From positions 2,513,574 through 2,577,573 of the forward strand of contig LMJI01000001.1 of assembly GCA_001429255.1 (NCBI GenBank): 64,000 nt of DNA, in the 5' to 3' direction. Below are positions 23,068 through 33,022 of this stretch, one piece after another (within the stretch, counting starts at the first letter, position 1; each line of letters begins with the position of its first letter). Made by a program: the position numbers and the translations under genes. This DNA comes from Cellulomonas sp. Root930. Lineage in GTDB: Bacteria > Actinomycetota > Actinomycetes > Actinomycetales > Cellulomonadaceae. Under the pieces are notes generated by a model. That model was not told the origin of the DNA and searched no databases. It was given only the letters and a program-made list of their open reading frames with translations.

Positions 23068-26000
23068 CGGACCCGCTCGACCTCGCCCCGCTCACGACTG
23101 ACGCCGTCGCCGCCGATGCCAGGCTGACGGACCAGGTGGCCGAGTCGCGGCACCCGCTCGTCCTGCTCCCGGTCCGGCTGGAGACCCGCTTCCGCGACGG
23201 CGAGCTCCTCGTCCGCGTCTACCCCGACCAGCTGCACGTCGACGCCCACGACCCCCGGGTGTCGGCCGCGGAGATCGCGGCGGGGGAGGAGTTCTGGCGC
23301 GCGCAGTGGCGGACGGGCACCGACCGCGAGCGGGCGCAGCGCGCCTGGTCCGCGCTCGCGGACAGGTGGGGTCCGGGTCGGGCGGCCTGGGTGGTGCGCG
23401 CGACGACGCCGACCAACCCGCAGGCCCGGCCCGATGCTGCCGTCGCCGACGGCGCGCCGCTGTCGGTCGAGCCCACCTTCCCCGCCCTCCAGCCCACAGA
23501 GCAGCGGAGCACCCCGGTCGCGCGCCTGCTGCCCACCCGCTGGACCGCGACGGCCTACGCCCAGGGGGCAGTGGTCGCGGTCGCCACCGGGAGGCCGATC
23601 ACCGCCGACCTCGCCGTCGGCCCCGACCTGTCCGTCCCTCTGGTGCACGAGGAGCACGGCGACGACGAGGACGACGAGGTTGCCGCCGTCGACCGGGCGA
23701 TGAGCTGGCTCGTCGACTTCGCCACCGCGGAGGACGTCGGCATGGCGCTGCGCCTCCCGGCCTCCGGGCCGGTGGACCTGCTCCTGGTCACCGGCGTGCG
23801 CGACGCGGGGGACGGCGCGGGCGACCTCGCCACTCTTCTGGACGCCCAGCGCTACAGCGAGGGGCTGGCGTTCCTCGACCCGGAGACGCCGACCAACAAC
23901 GCCGAGGGCGCCCCGTCCGGCTGGTCCAGTGCCGCCACCGGGACGTGGGCGCCGACGCCCGGGGGCTCCGGCGCGCGCACCGCGAGCGCGCTCGGGCTCT
24001 CCGACGCTGCCGCGCTGCCGGGCGGGAGCGACGCGGACGAGTCCGTCGCCGAGGCGATGAGCACCGTGCTGTGGCCGTCCACCTGGGGGTACTGGCTGCC
24101 GCAGCTCGCGGGGGTCGCCCTCGACGACGCCGAGTGGGCGCGGGACCACGCGCGACGGTTCGTCCGGCCGGGTGGGCCGCTGCCGACGCTGCGGGTGGGC
24201 CGGCAGCCGTACGGGCTGCTGCCGGTGACGTCGCTCGGCCGGTACGCGGGCGACGAGCGCGCGAACCGCCTGAGGCGTGCCCTCGTGGGTCTCGTGGACG
24301 GCGCCTGGCGCCCGGCGCTCGGGCAGGCGCCACGGATCGGCCGGGGCGACGTCGCCGCCGACCTGGTCGACGTCCTCCGGCTCGGAGCGCGGTCCGACCG
24401 GGTCCGCCTGCGTCGCGCGTTCGGTGCCCGCGTCGCATCGCACGTCCAGCTCTTCCTCGGCCGCCGACTCGGCGACGCCGGGTTCTGGGAGGTCGCCAGA
24501 GACCGGGCACTGCCCATCGCCGCCGCTGCCGGTGCCGGTCTGGTCCCGGCCGCGCTGAGCGTGCACGAGCCCGACAGCGCGCCGCTCACCGTGCCGCTGG
24601 TCGGCGCGAGCGGCGAGCTCCGCGACCTGCTGGCGGCCGACGTCGACCAGCTCGCGTCCGGCGGTGACGACACGCCGCCGTCCCTGCTGGCCGCGCTCGT
24701 CCGGCACGGCCTGCTGCGGGAGCATGCGGTCGCGGCCGCGCGGCTGCTCGGACCCGAGGCGCCGGAGGTGACGGACGCGGAGCTGTACGGCTTCGGCGAT
24801 CCCACCCTCGGTTGGCGGGCGCGGCGCGACGCGACACTGCCGGACGGCGGCACCGTGCGCGAGCGCGTCGCTGCGGGGACGCCGGAGCTGACCGCGTTCC
24901 GCTCGGCGGTGGAGGTGCTCGCGGCAGCCGACCCCACCCACCTGGAGCGCCACCTGCTCGGCACCCTGGACGCGGCGGCCTACCGGGTCGACGCGTGGGT
25001 CACGTCGCTGGCGAGCAGTCGCCTGGCCGAGCTGCGGTCGGACGAGGAGCTGGGCGCGCTCGTCGGCGGCTACGGCTGGGCGGAACGGCTGGCACCGTCG
25101 ACCGCCGACGTGGTCGCCGAGACGCCGCCGGGCGAGCCGGGCGAGCTGCTGTCCGCGCTCGACGATCCCGGGTTCCTGCACGCGCCCTCGCTGCACCAGG
25201 CGCAGGTGGCCGCACTGCTCCGGAACGCGCACCTGGCCAACGGCGGCGGTGCGGCGGACCCGTTCGCGATCAGCCTCACGTCCGAGCGCGTCCGGCTGGC
25301 CAGGACCGTGTTCGACGGCGTCCGCGCCGGCCGGTCGGTCGGCGCCGTGCTCGGCTACCTGGTGGAGCGGGACCTGCACGAGCACGGCCTCGACAAGGCC
25401 GTCGACAACGCGCGCGAGGTGTCGCCGCTCCCGGGCGAGGAGCACCTGCCGCCGGCCGCACGCCGGCTGGACGGGCTGAGCCTGCACCAGCTGTGGGCGG
25501 CCAGCGAGGACCACGCCGTCGACCATCTCGTGGGCGGCGACCCGAGCGAGGCGGACCGCGCGTCGGCCCTGGCGGTCCTGCGCAGGCTCGGTGCCACGGT
25601 GGACGCCACCGCCGACGTGCTCCAGGCCGAGCAGGTGCACCAGTTCGCGCTGGGGGACCTGGACCGCGCAGTGAGCACGGTGACCGACTTCGACCGTGGG
25701 CTCGTGCCGCCGTCGACGCTGGACGTCGTGCAGACCCCGCGGTCCGGGGTCGGTGTCACGCACCGGGTCGGAGTGCTCCTGGACCCCGGTGCGGCGACGA
25801 CCGCGGGGTGGGCCGGACCGACGCGCTCGGCGCGCGCCGCGGCGGAGCCGGGGCTCGACGCCTGGCTGGCCCGGATGCTCGGCCCGGCCACCGGACGGAC
25901 CGTCACGGTGCGCGACGCGGCCGGCGACGTGGAGCGCCCGGTACCGCTGCCGGACCTGGGCATGGCGGCCGCCGACCTGGTCCGGGTGGCCGGCGCGGGG

Positions 26001-27164
26001 GAGCACGGGTGGACGGAGCTGGCGGCCAGGGCAGCCCTGGCGTCCGGCGCCGACCTCCTGCGCCCGGCGCTCGTCCCGGACCGGGCGCTCCTCGACCTGC
26101 TCGAGGTGGGTCGCTCGCTGTCCGCGCTGCTGGGTCCGGCCGGGCCGATGGACGGTGGGACGCTGCAGCCGCCGCACGCGGACGCCGGGCCCGGGGTCGA
26201 CGTCGCGGAGCTCGAGGCGAGGGCGGCCAACGCGCTCGAGGCGGTGCGGAGCGCGGTGGACGCGCTCGATGCCGCCCTCGCCGACCAGGGCGCACAGCGG
26301 CTGCGGGACGCGGTGGCCGCCAGCTGGGCGTTCGGGGTCGGAGACGCCGCGGTCCCCGTCGAGACCACGATCGACGGCTGGTCCGCGGCGGCGACCCGCG
26401 CCCGTGACCAGCTGCGGGGTCGGCTCGTCGACGCCGGCGCCGTCCAGCCGAAGCCGTCTGCGCCCGCCTGGGACGCCGCCCTGCTGCGGCTCCGGGCGCT
26501 GCTCGGGCCCGGCTTCGTGGCGCTGCCGCGGTTCGTCGCCCCGACGACCGCCGACCTCGTGGCGTCGCGGGACGATCGGGCACTGCTCGGCGGGGACCCG
26601 CTCGCGGTGGAGGTCTGGCTGACCCGGATGGAACGGGTGCGGGAGCCGCTGGCGCGACTGGGCATCGCGCTGCGCGAGGCGGAGGCGCTGGGCGGACCGG
26701 CCGTGTCACTGGGGGCCGCGCAGGTGCCGCACCGGCCCGGCGACGTGTGGAACGCACTGCCCGCCGATCACTACGTGGACGGCGCGGTCTCCCTCGCGCT
26801 GTCCGGCGTCGAGCTCGTCGCACCGGGCCGGGAGATCGCCGGGCTCCTCGTCGACGAGTGGACCGAGGTGATCCCGTCCGCGACCGAGACGACGGGCGTC
26901 GCGTTCCGCTACGACCCGCCGGAGCTCATGGCCCCGCAGGCGATCCTGCTGGCCGTGCCGCCGGTGGTCGGCGAGCCGTGGACGCTGGGCACCCTGAACC
27001 AGGTCCTGGTCGAGACCCTCGAGCAGGCACACCTGCGGGCGGTCCCGCCCGGCGCGCTCGGGGCGGTCCGGCAGTACCTGCCGGCCACCGTGCTCGCCTT
27101 CAACGCGGAGCGGGACGCGGTGTCGACCAACCCGAACGCGCTGACCACCCCGGTGGTGGGCTGA
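23064..27164 (+). CDS. Giant conserved protein of unknown function, cluster gene 4
   Basis: 1366 residues, the largest of the cluster; ATG overlaps the previous stop (ATGA). Near the N-terminus is HPLVLLPVRLETRF (30-43) followed by ELLVRVYPDQLHVDAHDP, which resembles the opening of uncharacterised proteins found beside DUF6603 genes (from memory). The middle has VGRQPYGLLPVTSL and many short helical stretches; the end has GAVRQYLPATVLAF. No ATPase, nuclease, protease or membrane motif is recognisable. The gene runs without a break in the same strand and style as its partners, so it is probably a structural or scaffold component, but that is only a guess. Confidence 0.7.
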   Translation: MTDPLDLAPLTTDAVAADARLTDQVAESRHPLVLLPVRLETRFRDGELLVRVYPDQLHVDAHDPRVSAAEIAAGEEFWRAQWRTGTDRERAQRAWSALADRWGPGRAAWVVRATTPTNPQARPDAAVADGAPLSVEPTFPALQPTEQRSTPVARLLPTRWTATAYAQGAVVAVATGRPITADLAVGPDLSVPLVHEEHGDDEDDEVAAVDRAMSWLVDFATAEDVGMALRLPASGPVDLLLVTGVRDAGDGAGDLATLLDAQRYSEGLAFLDPETPTNNAEGAPSGWSSAATGTWAPTPGGSGARTASALGLSDAAALPGGSDADESVAEAMSTVLWPSTWGYWLPQLAGVALDDAEWARDHARRFVRPGGPLPTLRVGRQPYGLLPVTSLGRYAGDERANRLRRALVGLVDGAWRPALGQAPRIGRGDVAADLVDVLRLGARSDRVRLRRAFGARVASHVQLFLGRRLGDAGFWEVARDRALPIAAAAGAGLVPAALSVHEPDSAPLTVPLVGASGELRDLLAADVDQLASGGDDTPPSLLAALVRHGLLREHAVAAARLLGPEAPEVTDAELYGFGDPTLGWRARRDATLPDGGTVRERVAAGTPELTAFRSAVEVLAAADPTHLERHLLGTLDAAAYRVDAWVTSLASSRLAELRSDEELGALVGGYGWAERLAPSTADVVAETPPGEPGELLSALDDPGFLHAPSLHQAQVAALLRNAHLANGGGAADPFAISLTSERVRLARTVFDGVRAGRSVGAVLGYLVERDLHEHGLDKAVDNAREVSPLPGEEHLPPAARRLDGLSLHQLWAASEDHAVDHLVGGDPSEADRASALAVLRRLGATVDATADVLQAEQVHQFALGDLDRAVSTVTDFDRGLVPPSTLDVVQTPRSGVGVTHRVGVLLDPGAATTAGWAGPTRSARAAAEPGLDAWLARMLGPATGRTVTVRDAAGDVERPVPLPDLGMAAADLVRVAGAGEHGWTELAARAALASGADLLRPALVPDRALLDLLEVGRSLSALLGPAGPMDGGTLQPPHADAGPGVDVAELEARAANALEAVRSAVDALDAALADQGAQRLRDAVAASWAFGVGDAAVPVETTIDGWSAAATRARDQLRGRLVDAGAVQPKPSAPAWDAALLRLRALLGPGFVALPRFVAPTTADLVASRDDRALLGGDPLAVEVWLTRMERVREPLARLGIALREAEALGGPAVSLGAAQVPHRPGDVWNALPADHYVDGAVSLALSGVELVAPGREIAGLLVDEWTEVIPSATETTGVAFRYDPPELMAPQAILLAVPPVVGEPWTLGTLNQVLVETLEQAHLRAVPPGALGAVRQYLPATVLAFNAERDAVSTNPNALTTPVVG

Positions 27165-27165
27165 C

Positions 27166-28902
27166 ATGGCCTCGATCACCACGTTCTCGCGGCTGGAGCC
27201 CGAGCCGCTGCGGCCGGACGTCATCGACGGCGCCACGGCGCCCGTGCAGGACCCCCTGTGGCTGCTGGCCCGGCAGTGGCAGGTCGGCGAGTTCGCCGGT
27301 CATGACGGCGGCACCCCGGTCGTGGCGCGCTGGCGCGGCGAGGCCGCCCGACCGACGCGCTTCGTCGCCGGCCCGGTCCCGGCCGAGACGACGCTGCAGG
27401 CACCGCGGTTCGACGCCATGGCGGCCCCGCTCGAGACGCTCCTCGAGCGTGCCGGAGCGCCGCTGCCGACCACCGCGGAGTCCGCGGACGGGCTGCGCCT
27501 CGCCGTCGACACGGGGCGCCTGTTCCTGCGGGTCCTCGCCCAGCAGACCACGTCGCGCGACTACGGCCCCGACGTCGTGCGGGCGTTCGCGGTGCCGGAG
27601 CCCGCGCCGGAGGTGCTGGCGACCCTCGACCCCGCGACCGCCGGCTACTCGCGGCTGCACGCCGGCCGGAGCGTCGACGGGCGGCGGTTGCGCGGCGAGC
27701 TGCAGGGCCGGGACCTGCTCCGCCTCGGGGTCGAGATCGCCCAGGCGGACCGCGCCGAGCTCCGGGCGGCCGGTGCCGACTGGCTGCGGCTGGTCGCGGG
27801 GCTGTTCGCGGACGCCGACCCTGACGCGACGAGCTGGCAGCCCACCCGTTTCGAGCACACCGCGTCGTTCGCCACCCGCACGCCCGCCGAGCCGACGAGC
27901 GAGACGACCCTGACCGCCCACCGGTACGACAGCGACACCCTCGACTGGTACGAGCTCGACGTCAACGGGGACGTGAACCTGGGGACGACGTCCGCCGAGG
28001 TCGGCCGGGCGGTCACCCGGACGGTCATGCCGGCGCCCGTGACCGCCCCCGGCCTGCCCGCCCGCCGGTTCTGGGAGCTCGAGGACGGCCGGCTCAACCT
28101 CGCGGCGCTCCAGCCCGCCGAGACGGACCTGGGTCAGGTGCTCCTGATCGAGACCCTCTCGGGCTACGGGAACGACTGGTTCGTCATCGGGGTGGAGCTG
28201 CCGGTCGGCCACCTGGTGTCGTCGACGTCGCTGGTGGTCACGGACACGTTCGGTGCCCGCACGCTCCTCCTGCCGCACGGCCATCGGCGGCTCGTGTCGC
28301 CGCGCCAGTGGGGGCTCTTCCAGCACTCCAGCCCGTCGAGCGACGGGTCGGAGGGCGTCCCGGTCACCAACCTGCTCTACCTGGCGCCGCGCCTCGCCCA
28401 GCCCCTCGTGGGCCCTGTCGTGGAGCAGGTGGTGCTCGCCCGGGACGAGCAGGCCAACCTCGGCTGGGCCGTCGAGCAGCTGCAGGAGTCGCCGCTCCAG
28501 GTGGGTGTGGAGCTGAGCGCGGCCCGGCCGCCCGACCCACCGGGCGACCCCGACGTCGCGCCCGACTACCACCTGGCCCAGGCGCCGCCGCCCCACTGGG
28601 TACCGCTGCTGCCGGTCCGCGTCGACGGCACCGAGCAGGTCGTGCTGGCGCGCGGGTCGGTGCTCGACCTGACCGGCGAGCGCCGCGTCGTCAGCAGCGT
28701 GACCCGGCTGCTCGGCGGCGGCCCGGACGGCTCCCTGCTGATCCCCGAGGAGGAGGTGCCCAGCGGCGGCATCGTCGTGCAGCGGACCTACCAGTCGGCG
28801 CGCTGGGTGGACGGGTCGCTGCACGTGTGGGCCGCCCACCGGACCAGGGTGAGCACCGGCCTGCCGCCCAGCGGGGTGCGGTACGACTTCCTGGTGGAGT
28901 AG
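27166..28902 (+). CDS. Conserved protein of unknown function, cluster gene 5
   Basis: 578 residues, starting one base after the previous stop. Its N-terminus holds DPLWLLARQWQVGEF (29-43) and GGTPVVARWRGE, a block I associate with uncharacterised proteins that travel with the other members of this cluster. The rest is mixed alpha/beta with no signal peptide, membrane segment or known catalytic motif; RYDSDTLDWYELD near 245 and FVIGVELPVGHLVSS near 342 stand out. Its stop is 8 bases from the stop of the convergent oxidase gene, so the cluster ends here. Function unknown. Confidence 0.7.
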   Translation: MASITTFSRLEPEPLRPDVIDGATAPVQDPLWLLARQWQVGEFAGHDGGTPVVARWRGEAARPTRFVAGPVPAETTLQAPRFDAMAAPLETLLERAGAPLPTTAESADGLRLAVDTGRLFLRVLAQQTTSRDYGPDVVRAFAVPEPAPEVLATLDPATAGYSRLHAGRSVDGRRLRGELQGRDLLRLGVEIAQADRAELRAAGADWLRLVAGLFADADPDATSWQPTRFEHTASFATRTPAEPTSETTLTAHRYDSDTLDWYELDVNGDVNLGTTSAEVGRAVTRTVMPAPVTAPGLPARRFWELEDGRLNLAALQPAETDLGQVLLIETLSGYGNDWFVIGVELPVGHLVSSTSLVVTDTFGARTLLLPHGHRRLVSPRQWGLFQHSSPSSDGSEGVPVTNLLYLAPRLAQPLVGPVVEQVVLARDEQANLGWAVEQLQESPLQVGVELSAARPPDPPGDPDVAPDYHLAQAPPPHWVPLLPVRVDGTEQVVLARGSVLDLTGERRVVSSVTRLLGGGPDGSLLIPEEEVPSGGIVVQRTYQSARWVDGSLHVWAAHRTRVSTGLPPSGVRYDFLVE

Positions 28903-28910
28903 CCCGTGGC

Positions 28911-31502
28911 TCAGGGACCGTCGGTGACCGTGACGACCCCGCGGGCACCCCGCTCGGCGTCCGACATGACGTGGCTGACGAAGGGGTAGTGGCCCGCCTC
29001 GGTGAACGTGACCTCGACGAACCCGCCCTGGGCGGCGGCCAGGTCGAGCGCCTGCGAACCGCCCGTCCCGGTGCTGCCGCCGTCCCGGAGCAGGTACTCG
29101 CCCTCCTTGAAGACGGTGTGGAACTGGCCGCCGACCACGTGGAAGGAGGTCCCGACGTCGGGCCCGGCCGCCAGGACCCAGAACCGCACGGTCTCGCCCG
29201 CGCGGGCCACCAGCGGTCGCGCGGCGTACTGGTCGGCGTAGCCGTTGAAGACGACGAGATCAGGCTCCCGAGCCTGCAGCTTCGCGGGGTCCACCTCGCC
29301 GCCCTGCGCGCCGAGGTACAGCTCCGACTGGATCAGCGCGTACTCGTGGTCCACGGGAGCCAGACCGGGCGGGTCGATGACGACGGCCCCGAACATGCCG
29401 TTGGCGATGTGCACCGACATGGGCATCGTCGAGCAGTGGTAGAGCCAGATGCCCGACCGGGTGGCGGTGTAGGTGTAGGTCAGGCGGCCACCGGGCTGGA
29501 TGGTCCGCATCACCTCGTCGGGGCTGACGCCACCGGCGTGGAAGTCGACGGAGTGCCCCACCGTGCCCTCGTTCACCAGGGTGATCTCGAAGACGTCTCC
29601 GACGGTGCCGCGCAGCGTCGGCCCGGGGGCGGTGCCGTCGAAGGTCCACAGGGTCTGCGTCACGCCGGGGGCGACCTCGGTCTCCACGTTCCGCACGGTG
29701 AGGGTGCGGCGGTGCACGGTGGTGGTTGGCGCAGGCGCCAACGCCGCGTCGCGGGCCACGAAGGCGGAGCCGGGCTCACCCATCGGGTCGAGGTCGTCGG
29801 CAGCGGAGCCCTCGGTGGCGGCGACGTCGTGAACGGCGTGGCCGGGAGCGCCGACCGCGACGATCTCGAGGTCCATGCCGAGCAGGCGATGGCCGGCGAT
29901 CGAGCACCACCCCTGCACGTCGGATCCGACGGCGCCGGTCGTCACCACCGTGCTCGCGCCCGGCTCGAGCGACGGCGACACCAGCCCGGTCTCGAGCACG
30001 AGGTTGTGCACCATGTCGTCGCGGTTGGTCAGGGTGATCACGAGCTCGTCGCCCACCGGCACCTCGACACGGTCGGGCACGAAGCGGGTGTCCACCATCT
30101 CGACGGCGACCTCGGTGGTGTGCCCGGTCGCGCGCACGGGTGCACCGGCCTGCACCGAGGCGGTCACCGCGCCGATGGACGGGGGATCGACGACGATGCC
30201 CGCGGTCACCGTGAGCAGCACGGCGGCCGCCGCCACGAGGATCCGGCCGGTCGCGCGCGCCGCGGGGACGGAGGCTCGCTCTCCGGGGACCACGCGGACG
30301 AGCGGGAGGGCGCGGACCCGCCGGTTGGTGCGCAGGGCGCGGGCGAAGAGCACCAGGAAGCTCGCCATGCAGCCCACCACCAGCAGGGACAGCGCCACCG
30401 TCAGGCTGCTGCTCACCGGCAGCAGCGAGACGCCGAGTGCGGCGTTGACGGTGACGACCCGGAACAGGCCGCCCCGGTCGAGCTCGGCCGCGGTGGCCTT
30501 GGACGCGGCCGGTCCGCCGCCGAGCACGACGGGCACCAGGTAGCTCAGCGCCCCCAGGAGCACCTGCGCGGCGAAGCCCACGGCGAGGTACGGCACGAGC
30601 GCCTCGACGCGGGCGGCGGCGACGGTCCAGCTGGGGGCGAGCGCCACCTGCACGGCGAACCCGAGCGTGCAGAGCGCGAACCAGACCAGCGCGGCGCCCA
30701 GGCTCCAGCCGGCGAAGGTCACGGCGGGTGCCCGCCGCAGGTGGCCGACGGCCTCCCGGAGCACCCGGCCGAGCGCGACCAGGTAGACCAGCACGCCCAA
30801 CGTCACGACGAGGCGCAGGTCCGCCAGACAGCCGAGCGCCAGCAGCCCGAGGCCGCTCACCAGCACCGGCAGGGTCGGCCCGGCGGCCGCGGTCGCTGCC
30901 TCGATCCTGGTGTGCAGCACGGTGGGCCACAGCAGGGCGATGGTCCCGATGACGGCCAGCCCCACCCAGCCGAGCAGGTTGAGGCCGAGGTGCCCGAGGA
31001 ACAGGCGCTCGTAGTCCTCGCCGCCCCCGTCCAGTCGGGCCATGAGAACCCCGAGCGTGACCCCCACCGCGAGCATCAGGGCGCTGGCGGCGTAGTAGCG
31101 GACCAGGGGGGAGAACCGGGCCGGGAGCGCGCCGCGCGACTGGCCCACGATCACCACGGCGTGCGCGACGGCGTTCAGGCCGACGAGGACGCCCCCGGCG
31201 AGCACGAGCCCGAACGCGTCGACCACCATGCCGGTCATCGCCAGGACGGCACCGACCGTGTGGGCCGCCAGGCGCAGACCCAGCGAGAGCCGGTGACCCA
31301 GGGCGCGACGCCGGAGCAGGGTGTCCGCGAAATGCTGGCTCCAGATCAGGATCGCGGTGCTCACCGCGCCGAGCAGCAGGAGGTGCACGAGCAGCCAGCC
31401 CGACGACGGCACCGTGCGGTGCAGCAGGGTGCCGAGCGCCGCCGCCAGCAGCCAGGCCGGCACCAGGATGCCCGTGAGGACGTGCCACATCCGGTCCCTC
31501 AT
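28911..31502 (-). CDS. Membrane-fused copper oxidase with NirK-type nitrite reductase domain
   Basis: 863 residues. The first about 420 residues are membrane helices with several conserved His (QHFADTLL, AHAVVIVGQ, LGHLGLNLLGWVGL, LWPTVLH), resembling NnrS/haem-copper type membrane modules. A cupredoxin-like domain follows (FVPDRVEVPVGDELVITLTN), then a two-domain multicopper oxidase. Type 1 copper ligands appear to be His650, Cys690, His698 and Met703 (YHCSTMPMSVHIANGM); type 2 ligands His655, His689 and probably His788 (SFHVVGGQFHTVF). Asp653 in HSVDFH matches the catalytic Asp of NirK. Likely reduces nitrite to NO, or handles NO/O2, at the outer face of the membrane. The start overlaps the upstream gene by 4 bases. 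Confidence 0.85.
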   Translation of the reverse strand: MRDRMWHVLTGILVPAWLLAAALGTLLHRTVPSSGWLLVHLLLLGAVSTAILIWSQHFADTLLRRRALGHRLSLGLRLAAHTVGAVLAMTGMVVDAFGLVLAGGVLVGLNAVAHAVVIVGQSRGALPARFSPLVRYYAASALMLAVGVTLGVLMARLDGGGEDYERLFLGHLGLNLLGWVGLAVIGTIALLWPTVLHTRIEAATAAAGPTLPVLVSGLGLLALGCLADLRLVVTLGVLVYLVALGRVLREAVGHLRRAPAVTFAGWSLGAALVWFALCTLGFAVQVALAPSWTVAAARVEALVPYLAVGFAAQVLLGALSYLVPVVLGGGPAASKATAAELDRGGLFRVVTVNAALGVSLLPVSSSLTVALSLLVVGCMASFLVLFARALRTNRRVRALPLVRVVPGERASVPAARATGRILVAAAAVLLTVTAGIVVDPPSIGAVTASVQAGAPVRATGHTTEVAVEMVDTRFVPDRVEVPVGDELVITLTNRDDMVHNLVLETGLVSPSLEPGASTVVTTGAVGSDVQGWCSIAGHRLLGMDLEIVAVGAPGHAVHDVAATEGSAADDLDPMGEPGSAFVARDAALAPAPTTTVHRRTLTVRNVETEVAPGVTQTLWTFDGTAPGPTLRGTVGDVFEITLVNEGTVGHSVDFHAGGVSPDEVMRTIQPGGRLTYTYTATRSGIWLYHCSTMPMSVHIANGMFGAVVIDPPGLAPVDHEYALIQSELYLGAQGGEVDPAKLQAREPDLVVFNGYADQYAARPLVARAGETVRFWVLAAGPDVGTSFHVVGGQFHTVFKEGEYLLRDGGSTGTGGSQALDLAAAQGGFVEVTFTEAGHYPFVSHVMSDAERGARGVVTVTDGP

Positions 31503-32620
31503 CGCGTCCCCCTCAGCACGGACGCGACGGCGACCACCACGAACAGGAGCACCGCGACGATGTTGAGCGCCCCACCCCACTGCACCAGGGCCGGGTGACC
31601 GTAGGCGTCACCGAGCAGCACGCGAGCGAGCAGGGAGACGTGCAGCAGCGCCGCCGGCACGTACATGACCGGGCGGTAGGGCAGCGGGCGGCGCAGCACG
31701 GCGGGAAGGATCGTCGGGGCGTGCGCCATGATCATCGACATCACGAAGCCGAGGAACACGGCGTGCATCATCGCGTCGTACGCGGGGCCGCCGTAGACCG
31801 GCCCCTGCACCAGCCAGATGCCGCCCACGACCACCAGCCAGACGTAGCCCGCCAGCAGGCAGCGCGCCATGTAGCGCGGCAGCCCGGCGGAGCGCACGGT
31901 GCGGGTGGCGACGTCGTGCCGGGACAGCCAGCCCACCAGGGCGAGCAGGCCGAGACCGAGGAGCGGGTACCCGGCGACGGGGAGGACGAGCGCCACGACC
32001 GCACCCGCGGCGAGCCCGAGGCCGATGCCGAACAGCCACTGCTCGGCGCGCTGGTCCACCGACGGCGACAGGCGCGAGAGCTCGAGCCGCTCACCGGCGA
32101 TCGTGAGCACCAGGTAGAGGATCAGCAGCGGGGCGAGCTGGGGGATACCGAGGCCACGCCACCACAAGGCGGTCGCCATCAGGCCCATCAGGGCGCCCAC
32201 CACCTGCACCGCGGTGGCCACCGAGGACTGCCTGCGCCAGATGGCGGCGTAGGCGACCAGCAGCATGGCGCTGCCGCCGACCAGGGCGACCTGGCCCACG
32301 ACCACCGGGAGCGGCGAGACGAGCGCGATGCCGCCCGCGCCGAGCAGGCCGGGCGCCAGACAGGCCCACGGCCGGCGCACCGCCACCGCCCGTTCGAGCG
32401 TGACAACGGTGCCGACGAAGCCGAACACCATCAGCGGACCGTGCACCTCGGCGAGCCGGAGCGAGTCGACGGGCGCCGCGAGGCCGAGGAGCACCAGGGC
32501 ACCGTCGAGCCCCGCCAGCAGGGCGAACCCGCCGAGGAGCAGCAGGCCGAGGCGGGCGGGCACCCGGGGGCGCGTCGCCGTGCCGGTGCCGGGTCGCCGG
32601 GCAGGGCTGAGCGTCGTCAT
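31499..32620 (-). CDS. NnrS-like multi-helix membrane protein
   Basis: 373 residues with about eleven hydrophobic helices. The segments EVHGPLMVFGFVGTVVTLERA and MHAVFLGFVMSMIMAHAPTILPAVL match the His-containing helices of NnrS, a haem- and copper-containing membrane protein linked to nitric oxide stress. The gene is second to last in a minus-strand operon between DUF2249 (22 bases upstream) and the NirK-type fusion (4-base overlap), which supports a nitrite/NO role. No close Shine-Dalgarno match precedes the ATG. A role in electron supply or haem handling for the oxidase is possible. Confidence 0.75.
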   Translation of the reverse strand: MTTLSPARRPGTGTATRPRVPARLGLLLLGGFALLAGLDGALVLLGLAAPVDSLRLAEVHGPLMVFGFVGTVVTLERAVAVRRPWACLAPGLLGAGGIALVSPLPVVVGQVALVGGSAMLLVAYAAIWRRQSSVATAVQVVGALMGLMATALWWRGLGIPQLAPLLILYLVLTIAGERLELSRLSPSVDQRAEQWLFGIGLGLAAGAVVALVLPVAGYPLLGLGLLALVGWLSRHDVATRTVRSAGLPRYMARCLLAGYVWLVVVGGIWLVQGPVYGGPAYDAMMHAVFLGFVMSMIMAHAPTILPAVLRRPLPYRPVMYVPAALLHVSLLARVLLGDAYGHPALVQWGGALNIVAVLLFVVVAVASVLRGTR

Positions 32621-32642
32621 CCGTGGCGGGCCGGTGCCGGCG

Positions 32643-32969
32643 TCACTGCACGCGGGTGAGGCGGACCGTCCAGGCGTCGGGTCCGGTCTCCAGGTAGGAG
32701 ACGGCGAAGTCCCCGGGGCGGCTGCGCTCCAGCTGCGCGAGCAGCGGCAGCGGGTCGTGCGGGGCGATGAGGTCGAGCGCGAAGCCGGGCTGGATCGCCC
32801 CGAGGGCGCCGAAGATCGACGCGTGCCGGACGGCGTGCGGGATCGTGCGGGCGTCGAGGACGATGCTCGGCGCGTCGTCGTGGCCGCACTCGCAGGCGTG
32901 CTCGACGGGGGACTCGGCGGCGACGGCGCCGGGGCGGTGGGCCGACAGGCTGATCGGTTCGGCGGGCAT
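32643..32969 (-). CDS. DUF2249 domain protein
   Basis: 108 residues. The core VLDARTIPHAVRHASIFGAL and APHDPLPLLAQLE match DUF2249, a small TusA-like fold found next to hemerythrin, nitrite reductase and NO genes. A short Cys/His cluster precedes it (HACECGHDD, about residues 24-32), which could bind a metal. The ATG was chosen over an upstream in-frame one because GAGGAGG lies just ahead of it. It follows the Cys-containing regulator by 60 bases. The biochemical role of DUF2249 is unknown; redox or sulfur chemistry is suspected. Confidence 0.8.
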   Translation of the reverse strand: MPAEPISLSAHRPGAVAAESPVEHACECGHDDAPSIVLDARTIPHAVRHASIFGALGAIQPGFALDLIAPHDPLPLLAQLERSRPGDFAVSYLETGPDAWTVRLTRVQ

Positions 32970-33022
32970 GGTTCCTCCTCGGCGGGTCGGGTGACCCCTG
33001 GGCACCAATTTAAGAGGAGTGG

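Noticed and set aside
13962..28902. Contractile injection system or phage tail cluster
   Set aside because: No sheath, tube, baseplate, AAA+ ATPase or LysM-type motifs could be seen in the five genes.
28308..31598. 1096-codon plus-strand frame running opposite the NirK-type gene
   Set aside because: His/Gly/Arg-rich shadow; it would overlap the end of cluster gene 5 and lacks any motif.
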